From Steromphala cineraria (taxonomy: Eukaryota > Mollusca > Gastropoda > Trochida > Trochidae), in assembly GCA_916613615.1 (NCBI GenBank), contig OU744736.1, positions 5,606,330-5,670,329 of the forward strand: DNA of 64,000 bases, written 5' to 3'. The notes under the pieces were generated by a model. The model was not told the DNA's origin and did not search any database. It worked only from the letters and a program-made list of their open reading frames with translations. Made by a program: the position numbers and the translations under genes. Shown here piece by piece: positions 36,401 to 47,950 of the stretch (position 1 is its first letter; each line of letters starts with the position of its first letter).

Positions 36401-38484
36401 GCATTCGGTAGTTGGTGAAGTCAAAGAAAGGAAAATGTTATGGATGGGAACTTCTTTTCTACTGTCAAATGTCAATAATATTTGTCTTGTGCTTTTATAT
36501 GTGATCTCTTAAGGAACTCGTTACGTAAGGGTGTAACTTAAAGGGGGTCAGCAACCTGAATTTTTAACTTCCAGAGTTTTATTAGCAGGGCCCCGAAATA
36601 GTCGTAAATACTCGGTAGGGACGAAATCCTTGACAAAAACTTGGTACTGGTTGTCAACTGTAAGCGGTTCGTAACCAAATAATGTTGTCCCTACCGAGCA
36701 TTTACGACTCTTTCGAGGCCCTGCTAATAAAACTCTGGAAGTTAAAAATTCAGGTTGCAGACCCCCTTTTACTATGGCATTACAAAAGTGTCTTTTCATA
36801 ACTTTACTTTTATTGTTACTTGATGGTTTCTAAACTAATGGCGACGTTTGCATAGCCTGATTGTCTCATGATCGTGATTGCAGTTAGTTGTTGGAGCTGT
36901 ACAATTTCATTTTGTTATGGCTGTGCCTGAATTTACTGAATTGAATTGAAAAAGAGTATGTGCAAAGTCCTGTAACATCACATACATACATTAACAATTT
37001 TAAAACTTGAACCTGATTAACTGATATATTCTTTTGGAGTTTAATGAAAAGAAAGTACACTCTTTTAAAACCTACATATTATTAATGATATGGGTTTTTT
37101 TTAAATTGTGTCACGTGTCACAACCCTAAGTTGCATTCATAAATCTTTGAACTGTATTTAGAAAACTTGCATTTACAAATAAATCTTGCTCTCTTACACA
37201 AAAATTTAAAATGTAAACCATTACATGTAAAATAAAGTGTGAATATGAAAATCCTTCATTTAATTAACATACGAATAGACCATGAATTTTACAGACAGAT
37301 GAATTTCTTTAAATAAGGTAACCGAATAGAATATTTAAAACACTGTCCTTAAAAATAATCATTTGAAGATGTTCTACTGACACACATGAAGTCACTCTTA
37401 TAAAACAACGATTTACTGAACTAATTCTACTAACAGTAGTGTCTAATTCACGCAGAGTTTATCTTGAGATTCAATTCCTCTGTGTTTGTTTTTGTCTAGA
37501 TGAAATACTCATATTCAAACTGCAATATTTTAAAAATTATGTTTACTGTATTCATTGTATATTGTGCAATATTGTGCAACCAACCGTGAGAAGATCGGAC
37601 CAAACTTCATTAAAATGAGACAACGTACCAAAATGATCGAAACGTAAGCCACGGCATGTCGACATGAAGGCGAATCAAGTGTGGCCATCTCTCACTTTCC
37701 GGTTCCTGAATATAAGTTTGAAAGCCGTCTTCGTCACCTATTGCTAGATTTTCTTTTCATTTTATCCGGATCAGGCACTTGATGCCGCTAAAGTTGATAC
37801 CCATCGGACGCAATTGCGACGCGGTGTTAACTTACACACGTAATGTTGATGTCACTGAAAGCGGGTTCGTTAAAAGCTATGGCACGTTTGAAGAGGGTAC
37901 TGTACTTTGGACGTCGAATTAAGTATTTTATTGGTGATTAAAACATGTAAATATGGTATCAAACTTTCGACGTAACATTTTTCTACCGAGTGAGGTATTT
38001 TATGCAAATATGACAATGGGGCTTTGACTAGTTTATAGGTTGATTTTCACTACTTCTGGTATTGATGTTCTGTTTTACATGGCAATAAATCTTAAAGCTT
38101 TTAATTCTATTTAATTTTTTACAGGTGTATGTATATTCAAGCACACGGGTCATTAGGTATATTTCAGGATAGTTTGATTAAACTAGACTTTATCGTAAAT
38201 CTGGATAGTAGTAAGATGGACTAAAAGCTTAGTAATCTCAGTGAAATAGTGATAATCCTTGCTCTCCACTTACCAGGCCATGCGGACATGAGTATCCCAG
38301 AGAAACCAGTAATCCCTGCAAATAGGGAAGACAAACACAGGATGGCTAACACGTTCCTCAAAGAAGAGTTAGAAGGAATTTTCTGATGGGTGTACACCAA
38401 GAGTCGAACATTTCCAACAACAACGAGGAACAGAAGAGCGCTAGATATCCCAACCCGGACTGGGTCGATGCCTCCATCCTCCAT
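26935..38484 (-). CDS. Rhodopsin-like seven-transmembrane receptor, orphan (five exons, 457 aa)
   Basis: Predicted G-protein-coupled receptor of the plasma membrane; ligand unknown. Exons (minus strand): 38484-38274, 30701-30599, 29171-29026, 28175-27759, 27431-26935. All introns are GT-AG and all phases join. Residues: TM1 11-32 with G24-N25; TM2 about 44-66, where Ser stands in place of the usual Asp; C80 at the TM3 start; TM3 80-103 followed by E104-R105-Y106; TM4 about 123-145; a long second extracellular loop, about 148-308, with sequons N163 and N232 and cysteines C174 and C297; TM5 310-336 with P323; TM6 356-378 without CWxP; TM7 387-410 without NPxxY (SSRFLLYF instead); basic tail 411-457. 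The ATG at 38484 is preceded in frame by TAG eight codons upstream. C80, ERY, N25 and P323 support class A; the subfamily is not recognised. It could be a diverged lineage-specific receptor. Confidence 0.85.
27759..28175 (-). CDS. Receptor exon 4 (long second extracellular loop)
   Basis: Acceptor CTTTCAG|GGAAATTG and donor TTACAAG|GTGAG. It encodes 138 residues that fall wholly between TM4 and TM5, with two N-glycosylation sequons (NMT, NAT) and Cys174. A single exon making almost the whole loop is unusual. I recognise no domain in it; the sequence is soluble-looking with a few amphipathic stretches (EEMVSLLRQRYIQLM; NHLPNVLSYLNVDDYLML). Confidence 0.75.
28697..28863. repeat. 167-bp palindrome with hammerhead-like core (Penelope-like terminal repeat)
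   Basis: Two 77-base arms (28697-28773 and 28787-28863) are inverted copies with two mismatches, around a 13-base spacer. It lies in receptor intron 3. On the minus strand the left arm and spacer read CTGATGA (28776-28770), a bulged stem-loop, then GAAAC (28750-28746) and GTC (28745-28743): the order of a hammerhead ribozyme core. Hammerhead motifs are known in the terminal repeats of Penelope-like elements. In the right arm the first box is broken (TTCATGA). A base-paired stem I is not evident, so activity is doubtful. Confidence 0.65.
29026..29171 (-). CDS. Receptor exon 3 (second intracellular loop, TM4)
   Basis: Acceptor GGTTTCAG|ATACATG and donor GAGAG|GTAATA. It begins by completing R105, then Y106, and runs through a Ser/Thr-rich loop into TM4 (LKILAAGLYILQIMIDVG), followed by PFYGLGEY. 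The usual TM4 Trp is absent. Confidence 0.8.
30599..30701 (-). CDS. Receptor exon 2 (first extracellular loop, TM3, ERY)
   Basis: Acceptor ATTTTAG|ATGGGC and donor GAAAG|GTAAG. It reads GPLINKLSCEVFGALDHV and on to AIIAMER: conserved Cys at the extracellular end of TM3 and the E/DRY position at the cytoplasmic end, split by the intron within the Arg codon. The phase (2 bases in, 2 bases out) matches both neighbours. Confidence 0.85.
33311..33621 (-). mobile_element. tRNA-derived SINE
   Basis: Read on the minus strand, it starts GGAGCACGGTGGTGTAGTG (A-box-like, 33611-33601) and has GGTTCGAATCCC (B box, 33578-33567) about 25-35 bases on, the spacing of an RNA polymerase III promoter. It then runs about 240 bases to an ATT-repeat tail (33330-33311). 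It contains CAGTCCACCCAGC, the complement of the module seen at 10865-11135. It lies in receptor intron 1, in the same orientation as the gene. Frames at 33288-33594 on both strands are coincidental. Confidence 0.7.
34084..34473 (+). pseudogene. Open frame, possibly an isolated exon of an SLC46-like transporter
   Basis: 129 codons on the plus strand inside receptor intron 1. A hydrophobic stretch (LMITIPIILCLQVYPLF, about residues 37-53) is followed by a polar region with Asn-rich sequons and a Cys (NNT, NRSTEC). That arrangement recalls the first membrane segment and first extracellular loop of SLC46-type major-facilitator transporters, but the match is loose and from memory. No companion exons or convincing splice sites were found. 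It may equally be a chance frame. Confidence 0.25.
34615..34754. mobile_element. Short hairpin element (MITE-like)
   Basis: AATACTAAAC and CCGTTTCATAACAT (34615-34624, 34631-34644) recur inverted as ATGTTATGAAACGG and GTTTAGTATT (34725-34738, 34745-34754). A 140-bp foldback unit with no coding capacity, in receptor intron 1. Confidence 0.5.
34799..34874. promoter_or_regulatory. Hairpin with two consensus CRE sites
   Basis: Two perfect TGACGTCA palindromes (34826-34833 and 34847-34854) lie 21 bases apart, inside an inverted repeat whose ends are AACATCGCG (34799-34807) and CGCGATGTT (34866-34874), with GCTGAC/GTCAGC between. TGACGTCA is the CREB/ATF site. It could be an intronic enhancer or merely the centre of another foldback repeat. 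Confidence 0.45.
35130..35482. mobile_element. TTAA MITE, intact copy in receptor intron 1
   Basis: Perfect 15-bp inverted ends AGGGGCAGTAGCACG with TTAA on both sides (35126-35129, 35483-35486). The interior is closely similar to 6528-6883 in the same orientation, including a central GGCGGCCATTTT. Open frame 35220-35414 is fortuitous. Confidence 0.9.
36541..36768. mobile_element. PIF/Harbinger-like MITE with long inverted arms
   Basis: 228 bp, almost entirely two inverted arms of about 90 bases beginning AAGGGGGTCAGCAACCTGAA and ending with its near-complement. It is flanked by TTA at 36538-36540 and 36769-36771. A 3-bp TTA/TAA target duplication and a G-run terminus are typical of PIF/Harbinger elements. 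No transposase. The 83-codon minus-strand frame across it is an artefact of the palindrome. Confidence 0.75.
38274..38484 (-). CDS. Receptor exon 1 (N-terminus, TM1, TM2)
   Basis: Codes for residues 1-70 plus one base. It ends TGGCCTG|GTAAGTGG, a near-perfect donor, phase 1. The short N-terminus (about 10 residues before TM1) has no signal peptide or glycosylation site. The 5' untranslated region is not resolved. Confidence 0.8.
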
Positions 38485-38529
38485 CTTCAAACTTTGGAGA
38501 CGTAACTACCAAACTCCCTTATGAAATAT

Positions 38530-38727
38530 CTATGTCTCTATTCCTCGGAAATAATTTTTCTTGAAGAGGCGTTTCCATTTTTCTTCAGAATCACTCATTT
38601 GGATTAAAATGGAAAACTGAAGGAGGTATCGACTACTGTATACATTTCCCACCAGAACAGCATGAAGGGGCGAATCTCTGCACACGCTTATCGCAGTGCT
38701 AGAAAACTCATTTAGAAACTGCCTGTA
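38530..38727 (-). pseudogene. Orphan terminal exon of a second, related receptor (TM7 and tail)
   Basis: Minus-strand frame reading SVCRDSPLHAVLVGN, YSSRYLLQFSILIQM, then the basic tail SEEKWKRLFKKNYF and a stop at 38530-38532. It aligns with the ECL3-TM7-tail part of the neighbouring receptor (VLLGVSYIVHSSRFLLYF). A splice acceptor (CTGTTTACAG) precedes it at about 38728, so it reads as a last exon. No matching TM1-TM6 exons were found further upstream, and it lies only about 45 bases upstream of the receptor start codon. It may be a decayed paralogue, an exon left by tandem duplication, or the end of a gene whose other exons I missed. Confidence 0.45.
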
Positions 38728-39542
38728 AACAGAAGAACGCAGACTAGATGCGTACGAGAGCAAATCTCATCATCGATTGGTGAAATCATCCCATAGCTGC
38801 AATGAGTTAGCAGCTAGTGACACTGACTGATCGCTGCCAAAGCTGGAGCCTTATGGTATAGCACGGCGGCACATCTAACAGTCGTCACTGCATTCAACTG
38901 ATGTTCGATTTTTGAGCAAGCTGTCGAGGGGCGACCCTCAACAAAGCTTGTTTACAGCTTTCAGAGAACAACAACTCAAGTCTTTTATTTTCACATAAAG
39001 TAATTTCCATATCGTGACCAGAGTACTTTTGTGTGGTGGTTGGATGAATGAAATAAACATATGTCGATTAAGTAAATATGCATCAGTAATTTCATCAATA
39101 ATAACTGTATTATGGTTAAAACCCGTGTTTGAGGATCTTTAGAATATGTTTCTGATTGCTTCATTTATTCGAGTAACAACCATTAATAACGAAATATACA
39201 TTGATCATGCTATAAGATAATGTATCATGAAATAAGGATCTCGAGGGGAATGTTGTTGCCTTTGATATGCGTAATCGGAACCACCAGATAGGAAGTAATT
39301 AATCACCAACCAATGCGCAGACGCCAGAATTTTAAGATTGATTCCATTTCATTTCTTTGATTAAAATATTATTTGAGGGAGCAAAACCGTAAATTAAGAC
39401 TTGTTAGCAAATACCCATACAGCCTACATCAAATGATTGACTGTCTAGAATAATCGTTATGGTATAATCCGATAAGCAGATTTCTTCTAAGTCCTTTGTA
39501 TAAATATCGGAATGAAAGTTTGTGCATTTAGAGTTTAGATGC

Positions 39543-39970
39543 TAAATATTGTAAATCAACTAAGATTGAGGACGAGACACATTTTCTGATGGACTGTGAT
39601 TTATACTCTGATTTGAGAACCTCATTTTTGGATATCGTCTCTTAAGAATTCCAACTTTCAGCCAATTATCTATTTTAGACCAAACCATACTTATTATGCA
39701 GTACAACGATCTATTAATTCCCGTAGCTGCACTCGCTATTTTAAACTAACTTTTTATCTCCTGTTTTAAGATAATGAATGTAGCTTATTGTTTTATGTAA
39801 ATCTATTTTAGCACTTTCAGTGCTTTTAACTTATATTGAATATTAAAAGTACATTAGTGTCTAATAGGCCCAAGTTGGCCGGGCGATGACATCATGTATC
39901 TACATGTATATTTGACCTGTACCAATCGCTAGACACTTGAATATAATATTTTTCTTCTTCTTCTTCTTCT
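39543..39970 (+). pseudogene. LINE 3' relic with (TTC)n tail
   Basis: Reads CKSTKIEDETHFLMDCDLYS and on to LRTSFLDIVS then stop (39550-39645), the C-terminal zinc-knuckle region of a non-LTR retrotransposon. It is followed by a 3' untranslated region (with TAATAGGCCCAAGTTGGCC) and a TTC-repeat tail (39950-39969). Upstream is out of frame. It differs in sequence from the LINE fragments at 18407 and 50175, so at least three LINE families are present. Confidence 0.6.
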
Positions 39971-41879
39971 GCTATCGATTTTATAACAAGATTAATTTCT
40001 CTCTCAAAGTAAATCAAAGAACAATGTCAATGAAAGGTGAACCTCGTGGTTATTGATCAGTTGAGTCGCTATTATTCACGATACGTTTTTATTGATAGCT
40101 ATTACCCATTGTATCAATTCCATACATTTGCTGGTAATAATAATCACAACAGCAGGAACAATGTGCTCCACAAATTCTATACACAATGTCTTGAAGGAAC
40201 GGATTAAACTCCATGAATACATGATGTAATAATGCAGATGCGTTTGATCTAAGCTTTAAGATAATCAAAGTGATACACTGATCGCCACAGGTGCATTATC
40301 TCCACACCTTATAGAAAATTCAATCATCCTTCATGATATGTAAAATGCGTTAACTTCATATAGCGACAATCTCTATGTCATCTTGCGTAAGATTTGTTAC
40401 CTTTTGCATTGATTCTTTTCATGATGAACGTGATTGAAGAGATTGAAGAGATAAACAATCAAAATGATGTTCGCTGTTTTCCAAAATAAAATATACTATT
40501 TTCTAAATAGTTGAAATGCTATTTTTACTCACAGGCCATTAAAAGTCCCCAATCGTTCACAGGCCATTAAAAGTCCCCAATCGTTCCCGCTGCTAAAACA
40601 TTTGTGACGGCCCCTCAACAACTTTAAAATTACATAGTTTAAATAAGTTTGGAGGCTTATACCTACCGAAATCGACTGCTACGCTTACGTGACATGCAAT
40701 TGATTAAGACTTTGTGTCAACATATACTTGGATAGTATACCTTTCGATCGCCATCCACGAACCTGAAAAAAAACCTGATATCTAGAAAGAGGACTTTTAA
40801 TTCTCGTTTACATTAAATTACTTCAATTTAAATTTAAAATTATGGTGTTTGTGAGCTCTGTTGATATTCGTGATGTAACTAAACTGACACTAAGTCATTA
40901 AAACAGCATGGATAAGATAACCAGACAAATGTGAGTGTTATACACTGTTATGTCCCCCGCCCGAACATTTAATCAAAACCTCATCATCGTTTCCTCATTT
41001 AACAGTGTAGCCAGAGACAATCCACAAACATGAATAGTTTTGTAAAAACAATACCTTGCCTATGGAGTGAAACGGTCCTCTTCATCTATTTGGCTTACCA
41101 TAATTAAGTCTCATCAAATTATAAATTTTGAGATAGAGGTCGGAAAAGGACAAAGCTCCCCGTAGACAATAATTTAAAAAAAATAACTATTCAGAATACT
41201 TAAAGTAACAAAAGGCATATTATAAGTTTTGAAAAAACATATTGAATAATTTTTTATATATAGCCCAGAAAAAAAGATTCCGTACTATGGACGGAGCCAA
41301 AAGCATTATGTCTCTCGCAAAGCTTTGCAGGGAGCATGATAATAGCTTAATTCTAAAATATCATAAAACGTGACTAATAAATGTCTTTCATAAGTCAAAT
41401 CAACAATAACTATCGATTTGATTATATAATTTGTATTAGACAGATTGTATAACAATACGTGACAAACATGGATTTTATAATACCTTATTTTGGGATAACA
41501 AGCACTTGAGGAGGTCTAAAATAAAATAAGACAGCTTCATCAAATAGATGAAATTGATTTAATTCAGTTGACAAATATGCCCTGAATCTAAATCGGTCAT
41601 AAATAGCATGCTTTCGAAGATTTGTTAAAAAGGTGTCCCCACGGGAACTCCTTTGTGCACCGAATTCAATTGAAAACTTTCAGAAATAAGCTTCTATTTT
41701 GATATTCTCTTTGAGGCATTGAAGTATTGATACGAGCAACTTGAAGCGTTATGAAGTCAATACACATAAATCAGATTTCGGAAAAAAGGTTTTCTTGTAC
41801 ATTATGTATCCATTTATCGAAAAACATAGCATAATTTCTCAAAAAATTAATTAAAACCTTGGACATGTTGGTCTTGTTT
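39971..41879. other. No gene; small repeats only
   Basis: Holds a 28-bp tandem duplication (40529-40584) and a hairpin-bearing stretch near 41,300-41,335 (CTCGCAAAGCTTTGCAGGGAG) like the ends of common mollusc repeats. No coding region is recognised. Confidence 0.5.
40529..40584. repeat. Perfect tandem duplication, 28 bp x 2
   Basis: The unit beginning TCACAGGCCATTAAAAGTCC occurs twice head to tail without a mismatch (40529-40556, 40557-40584). Perfect identity suggests it is recent. Confidence 0.9.
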
Positions 41880-44800
41880 TGGCAGATTTTGATGAATAAA
41901 TATTCAAGTTGATTAATTGAGTTGTACTTGACACCCATTAATTTGATAAGATTTTATGAATGAATGAATTAGCTGTTATCTCCATTTCTTTATTCTAACT
42001 ATTTATACAGGATCTGTTGCCACTTGTTGAAATGTTTTCAATTGCATGGTCATTGAATTTGCTAAGTTAGGACTCCAATAGCTGCGAGTCAATAAGAATA
42101 TAACTCATCTTGATGTTCATTTGTTGAAGTCTTACTGCCCATGCTTACATTCACAATGGTGAAAGCACTACTGTATGAAGGCATGCATGTTTGACCTATG
42201 AAACTCATCAACTGTTCTATGTGTTATTGACGTATTTCACACATGGAATTGCTGCGATGGCCTTTTTAACTGAATTTATGGCACCTGAAACGTACAGTAT
42301 TAGCAATAATATGAATATAATAATCTTGTACTATGATATGTATGGTTTAGGTTTAGGGATATTTTTATGATTTTGAAAATCACAAACAACACATTCTTTC
42401 TGTAATGAATTTTGGTATTTTTAGAAGAAAAGTGATACATTGATCGTTTTCATGAAGGAGACATATTTATAATTGAAAGATATTTCAAAAAGCTATATGG
42501 TGGTAGCTATTTACTTATTTTTCTGTTATAAATAGACAGTGCAACTTAAAATGGAACTCACCATGGATGGAGATACATGAACAAAGTTTACGATAATTCT
42601 ATTTGGTTAAATCTAATTCTGCTGCACTGGATTCCTATGGCTTGAAAATATGCTTCAGGAAGAACGCACTAATCAGTCCCTGAGGCCAATTAGATATCTT
42701 TCTTTATTGACTAGTTTGCATAGTTCTTGTTGAATAATCTGAGACATCTGTTGCTGTGGATTGCATTTTGTTTCAATTGTTCAATTCGAAAATCATGTTT
42801 AGATGTTATACCTTAAAATAAAACTTTTTTATTCATATTGCGTGTTATTAGTATTAAATTCCATGCCACATATATAATCAAATCTAATATTTCTTTACTC
42901 TTTCATCAGATAACTTTGTCGATTTTTATGTGAGTGTTATAAAATATTACGCATTCATATCACAATCAATAGAATGTATTGTTTTGATTTCACGTTTGTT
43001 TGATCAATACAGCTCCTGGAATAGATTTGACAGTATGTTATACTCGATATTGTCCCTCTGAAAGTATGTCTCTTTTAGTTGATAAGTTGTCAATGAAACA
43101 AAGTCATCTCCACATAGAATAAAAAGGTATTAAATAAAATGTTTTTCAATCTTGTATCTTTGTTATCATATTGTTTATGGATAGGGTGCGGAACCATTAC
43201 AAATAACATATTCGTCTCAAATTATATATACCCTGTTCATTTGAAGCTAAGACGAATCAGATAAATCAATAAATGTCAAGTTGATTGCCTGTCCTAAGTT
43301 ATCACCTGTATCTTACTAATGAGCAGAAGCAATCAACGACTAATTACAGACAGTATGTTACTGAACTGTTGTGTAAGCATATAAGTGTAATCAGTCGTTA
43401 CATTGTTCTGAATGGTTGCTTTCACAAATAAATGCGTCAGAAATACTATTATATCATCAGTTTGTCATACCCAATAAAATCCCTCTGAAAGTGTTTCTGT
43501 TTCAGCTGATAACTTGTCAATGAAAACCTTGAATGACCAAATAGAATAAAAAAAGATATCAAATAAAATGTTTTTCAACCTCGTGTCTTTGTAATCTTAT
43601 TGTTTAAGTATACAGTGAGTGGCCATTACAAAAAATCAATATATCGTGTTGATGATCTGTCCGAAGTAATCACGTGTATCTTACTAATGAACAGAAGCAA
43701 TCAACGACTAATTACAGACAGTATGTTATGCATCAGTGTTACTGAACTATTGTGTCAGCATATAGTGTAACCAGTCGTTACATGGTTCAGAATTGTTGCT
43801 TTCACATATAAATGCGTCAGAAATAATATTATATTACCAGTGCTATGTTATTGTAGACATATGGTATTTATGAAACAAAATTGTTATTGTCAATCACTGT
43901 AAACGTGCAGACATAGCACCAGTAGCGACCTTGAATTGGGTATAGCAACACTATTCCCCGAAGAACATTTATCACCAGGATTAATTTATATAACAGGGTA
44001 ATCTGAACACACAATCTGTGCTGTCTGAGGGAAAAGCATAATTGCACCTTGCAAATTTCCCATACATGGGTCTCTGCGAACCGAGTGATGTATTCAAGTA
44101 ATTTGCCATACGTCAATACGTTATTTTGTATGATATGTACACAATGTATTTCTTTGAATATCTTTATATCTTATTAAAGTTAATATTCTCATTTTTGCCG
44201 ATATTTTCTTATATTGAATTTATGATGTGAATTTGAGACATTGTAATTTTTTAGAAAACATGGATTGATATTCACCTTGTTTCAAAAATGGCTATAGAAT
44301 GTTCACTTAACGGATAATACGTGATTGACACAAGGGAGACTAGAAACTCGTATTTATGCATATTAATGCTGAGAAATATCATTCAATTGTATACGATTTG
44401 CGTTTTTATGTTGTTGTCTTAGAACTATCTTTCCAAAGTATTACATGCACTCACCTGTCGCTGCTCATCACCCTTGCACATCGCAGGATTAAGGATTAAG
44501 GTATATCTCACTTAGTTAACACAAACACTTAGTCTTTCACAAACTAGGGTGTTCTCTCGTCTCCAATACCATGTACCTTTCGTCCATAGTTTCTTAGAAT
44601 GGGATGTGATTGTCATTATATGTATAACGGAAGTCATTTCTTATTGTTCTTTTCCAAAATTGTAATAGTAAGGCCAGGATAAGAAAAGCTTACATATACC
44701 TGTAACATGACACAAAGAAATACTATTTCATGTATAATATAGCAAAAAAGGTTTATCTTGAAGCTTATTGAGATGATTACATATTATCAACCCATGTTAA

Positions 44801-47615
44801 TGTCGATGATCTAACTGTTTGACTAACAGACTGACAGGATACAACATCGCTACAAATGCCCCCACTTCGACCAACAGACATACAGCATCATTGGCAACAT
44901 GACAAGTGTAACTAAGATTGAGCCAGAGTAATATATTTTAAGACACTTCCATCCAGGGAGAGCAGACTCAATGATACCATAACCTCTTTATGTATCTTCA
45001 CATTAAGCTGATGTAGTCAGTGGTTATTAATCATTCAACGAAATTCAGACGGAACTAAGCGGGCATATGTCATAGAAAATCACCTACTGGCTGGCTTGTA
45101 GGTTGATTTTGACTACAACACTATAATCAATGATGTCTATTTCTTGATACAAATCGTCATTATTCCTTGAAAGTGTACAGGACTTGTATAAGAAGCAATT
45201 GCTGAATTATATGCAATGGTAATAACTTAAGAATATTTTTCTAGTTTATTTCCTGTAGAGTATTTCTATTTTTATGAAAACTAGGCTAATATATAGTGTT
45301 TTTTATTTCTTTACACATTGTATGCAAGGCGATGTATTTATGTATTGATCCTGGTGTACGATTGCTATATGATTAAGTTGATAATACTAAGAACAGATAA
45401 CAAATAATTTTTCTCTTAAAACATTGTAAGCTCTGCTTTTGTGGGTGAAAGCAATTATCTACGAAATGGTCAGAAGCAATGAACAAGGATTACATTTTAT
45501 CACTTAGTGTCAGATGATATTAATCACGTTTTTCACTATTGGTCCAATTGCAGGCTCGAGGTCTGCTGCATTGGGTCGAGGAGGCGCCAAAGGACAATAC
45601 TGAAGACCAAGAACTTGTAGCAGGGCCAAAATTCAAAACCTTTGTTAATAACATTTTCATTAATTATCTTCTTTATGATTTACTTGCACATCATTAGAAA
45701 ATTCATGTTCATAAATGGGACAAAACCCAAAATCCTAGGAAAAGCATACACTGAACTTACTTTTCTACATCCAATTTAGGGTTTCCGTAGGGGGCAAAAT
45801 ATTTGACTGGAGGACTCGAGCGGTCGGACCAGATTAGCCAAAATTTGATCTTGACCCAAGATATATTTCGATTTATAAAGGGTCATGTATAGCACATTTT
45901 AACATGAATGTATGTTATTTGCAATGATGAATATCCTTCCTTACACGATATAGACAAACAGACTAAAATCACTTGACAGTTAACAGTAACAGTTAATTCC
46001 ACTTTTCGAGTCCTCGAGCCCACAATACTGGACTCAGATCCAGCTGGATATACATGTATTTTTCTCAACCTTCTTTTTAATATTGTTTATATATGATATG
46101 CATTTCATGTTATTGTCAATTTCACCTAAGTAAACATACAAACAGTTTTTTCCTGTGACAACTTAAGTATAAATATTCTTTAACATAAACAACTGACAAC
46201 ATGGCTTGAAGATTCATTGTGAACATGCATGTTAGACCCCATAATCAGCCTTGAGCTTCTTAAATCAACACTTTATAGTGCCGTAGTACATTTGTTATCA
46301 GGACTCATTTATATAAGGCCTTTAGCTAGACATATGATTTCTTGCTGGTGGCAAGCTCTAATAGCACAATTTAAGCTCCCTTGTGACCGATCTGGTCCGC
46401 GAAGACATCAACAATTGGAAATCTGAATCCTCCTATTGGAACACTTCAGGATGCCATAACATTGTAATTGAGTTGTTTTGTGTTGCGAATAGTTTATACG
46501 GTTACAATGTGGTTTCTTTCAGTAACGATTCATCGATAACTAAGCATTAATTAAGGTTAAGGTCAAATACAAAGATTTGATATACATTTTACATAATTAT
46601 ATATAAAAATATGCATAATATTTTTCAGCTTATTCTGAAGCTACTTTACCATCTGACAAATATGTAAACAAAGTAGATATTCCAAATATATTGAATTATT
46701 TAAACTGAAGAGTTGTATTGGATAGGATGTTGTAATATTGGCTTTCTGATTTATATTATCCAACTAAAACATATGTTTTGTCAAACATATCTACACAGTT
46801 AATGTATTTCAGCTTGCTCATGCCGTCAATAAGCATGACAGAATAATAATATGATAATTTATTGAAAACTGTGCAACTTGCATTCAGTGACAATATGAAC
46901 TGTAACATTTTGTTTAAGTCTATACAGTACTCTGGGTCACCTCAAGAAAGGTTCTCATAGATCATTACGATCTAACACTTTCAAGAATAATTTCATAACA
47001 TATACAACAGTACATTGAGGATCACAACTTGTGACTTTTCGCACTGTACTGATACATCAAGTTCATGTATCAGTAGAAGAATAACATTATGTTTTCTTTC
47101 CTCGGAACACAGTCATTATCAATAACACATATTTCATGACTAGATAAGCTTTATTTACCAAAAGGTATATGTCATTCCTTTAATATCAAAGCTTATTAAT
47201 ACGGTGTATCCAGGAAAGGCCTAAGACCTGTAAGTCAATAGTCGTCATTTTGGTAAATAATCTAGCTAATGTGCCCAACACTGGTATCAGAGCAACTGAC
47301 TAAGGGCTTTAAGCAATGTCTTCTAAAAAGATAACCAATAGCCAAGATGGATATGAATAATGCGCTTATTTTTTTATAATGTATATGTCCACTGCGTCAC
47401 TACTTTGGTGACAACATAACTACTTATAAAGATTGAAATTGATGAATGTCAAAGGGCCTGGCTCAGAACAACAAAAAACTGTTAATAGTTCAATGATAGT
47501 TCATGGAGTTTTCGTTCATTTATTTGCTATTAACCAGATATAGTCAAATTCAGAATCTTGGAAATGTTATTGCCTGTAACAACAGTTTCTGATTTTGCAA
47601 ATGACACTCAATTCT
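41880..47615. repeat. Beta block, copy 1
   Basis: Non-coding block repeated at 52620-59197. Anchors: 43480-43600 against 53595-53710 (nearly identical), 44530-44575 against 54495-54535, 44850-45010 against 55590-55740, and 47140-47330 against 58770-58985. Open frames inside (43868-44116, 45883-46068, 46229-46426) are broken in the other copy. No gene is recognised. Confidence 0.75.
43010..43845. repeat. Internal tandem duplication inside beta copy 1
   Basis: The sequence from about 43010-43460 is repeated, diverged and shortened, at 43470-43845 (shared phrases: GTTTTTCAAYCT, AATGAACAGAAGCAATCAAC-like, TAAATGCGTCAGAAAT). Beta copy 2 has only one version (53560-54010), which agrees with the second repeat at its start and with the first repeat in its middle, suggesting exchange or deletion. 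Confidence 0.6.
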
Positions 47616-47685
47616 ATAATGGACCCTCCAAGGCGATGTATGTATTTCCCTTTGAAAATTAGTAGTTAAGTATTCTAGCATTTCA

Positions 47686-47702
47686 TCATCATCATCATCA
47701 AT
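47686..47702. repeat. (ATC)n microsatellite
   Basis: A short run of CAT/ATC units just outside the right edge of beta copy 1. Confidence 0.8.
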
Positions 47703-47950
47703 CATCCACCCGTGGTCAAATAAGGAGGAAATTTACAGTCTAAAACAGTGATATGGAAACCAGAGCAATCATGCTATTGCTGTTACATCGACCAATTGGT
47801 ATCTACATGTACTAATCAGAGGCTGCTGAAAAATATTTATATCCACAGCTAGAGCCTCAGGTCTATGCTACTGGATTATCCCAACATTTATTATACGATC
47901 AGTGATGAAAATCTGGGTTTTGTCATAGAAATATACTGTCTATCAGGCAA

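Noticed and set aside
36548..36799. 83-codon minus-strand frame
   Set aside because: Lies wholly across the two inverted arms of the Harbinger-like MITE; the two halves are the same sequence read in opposite directions.
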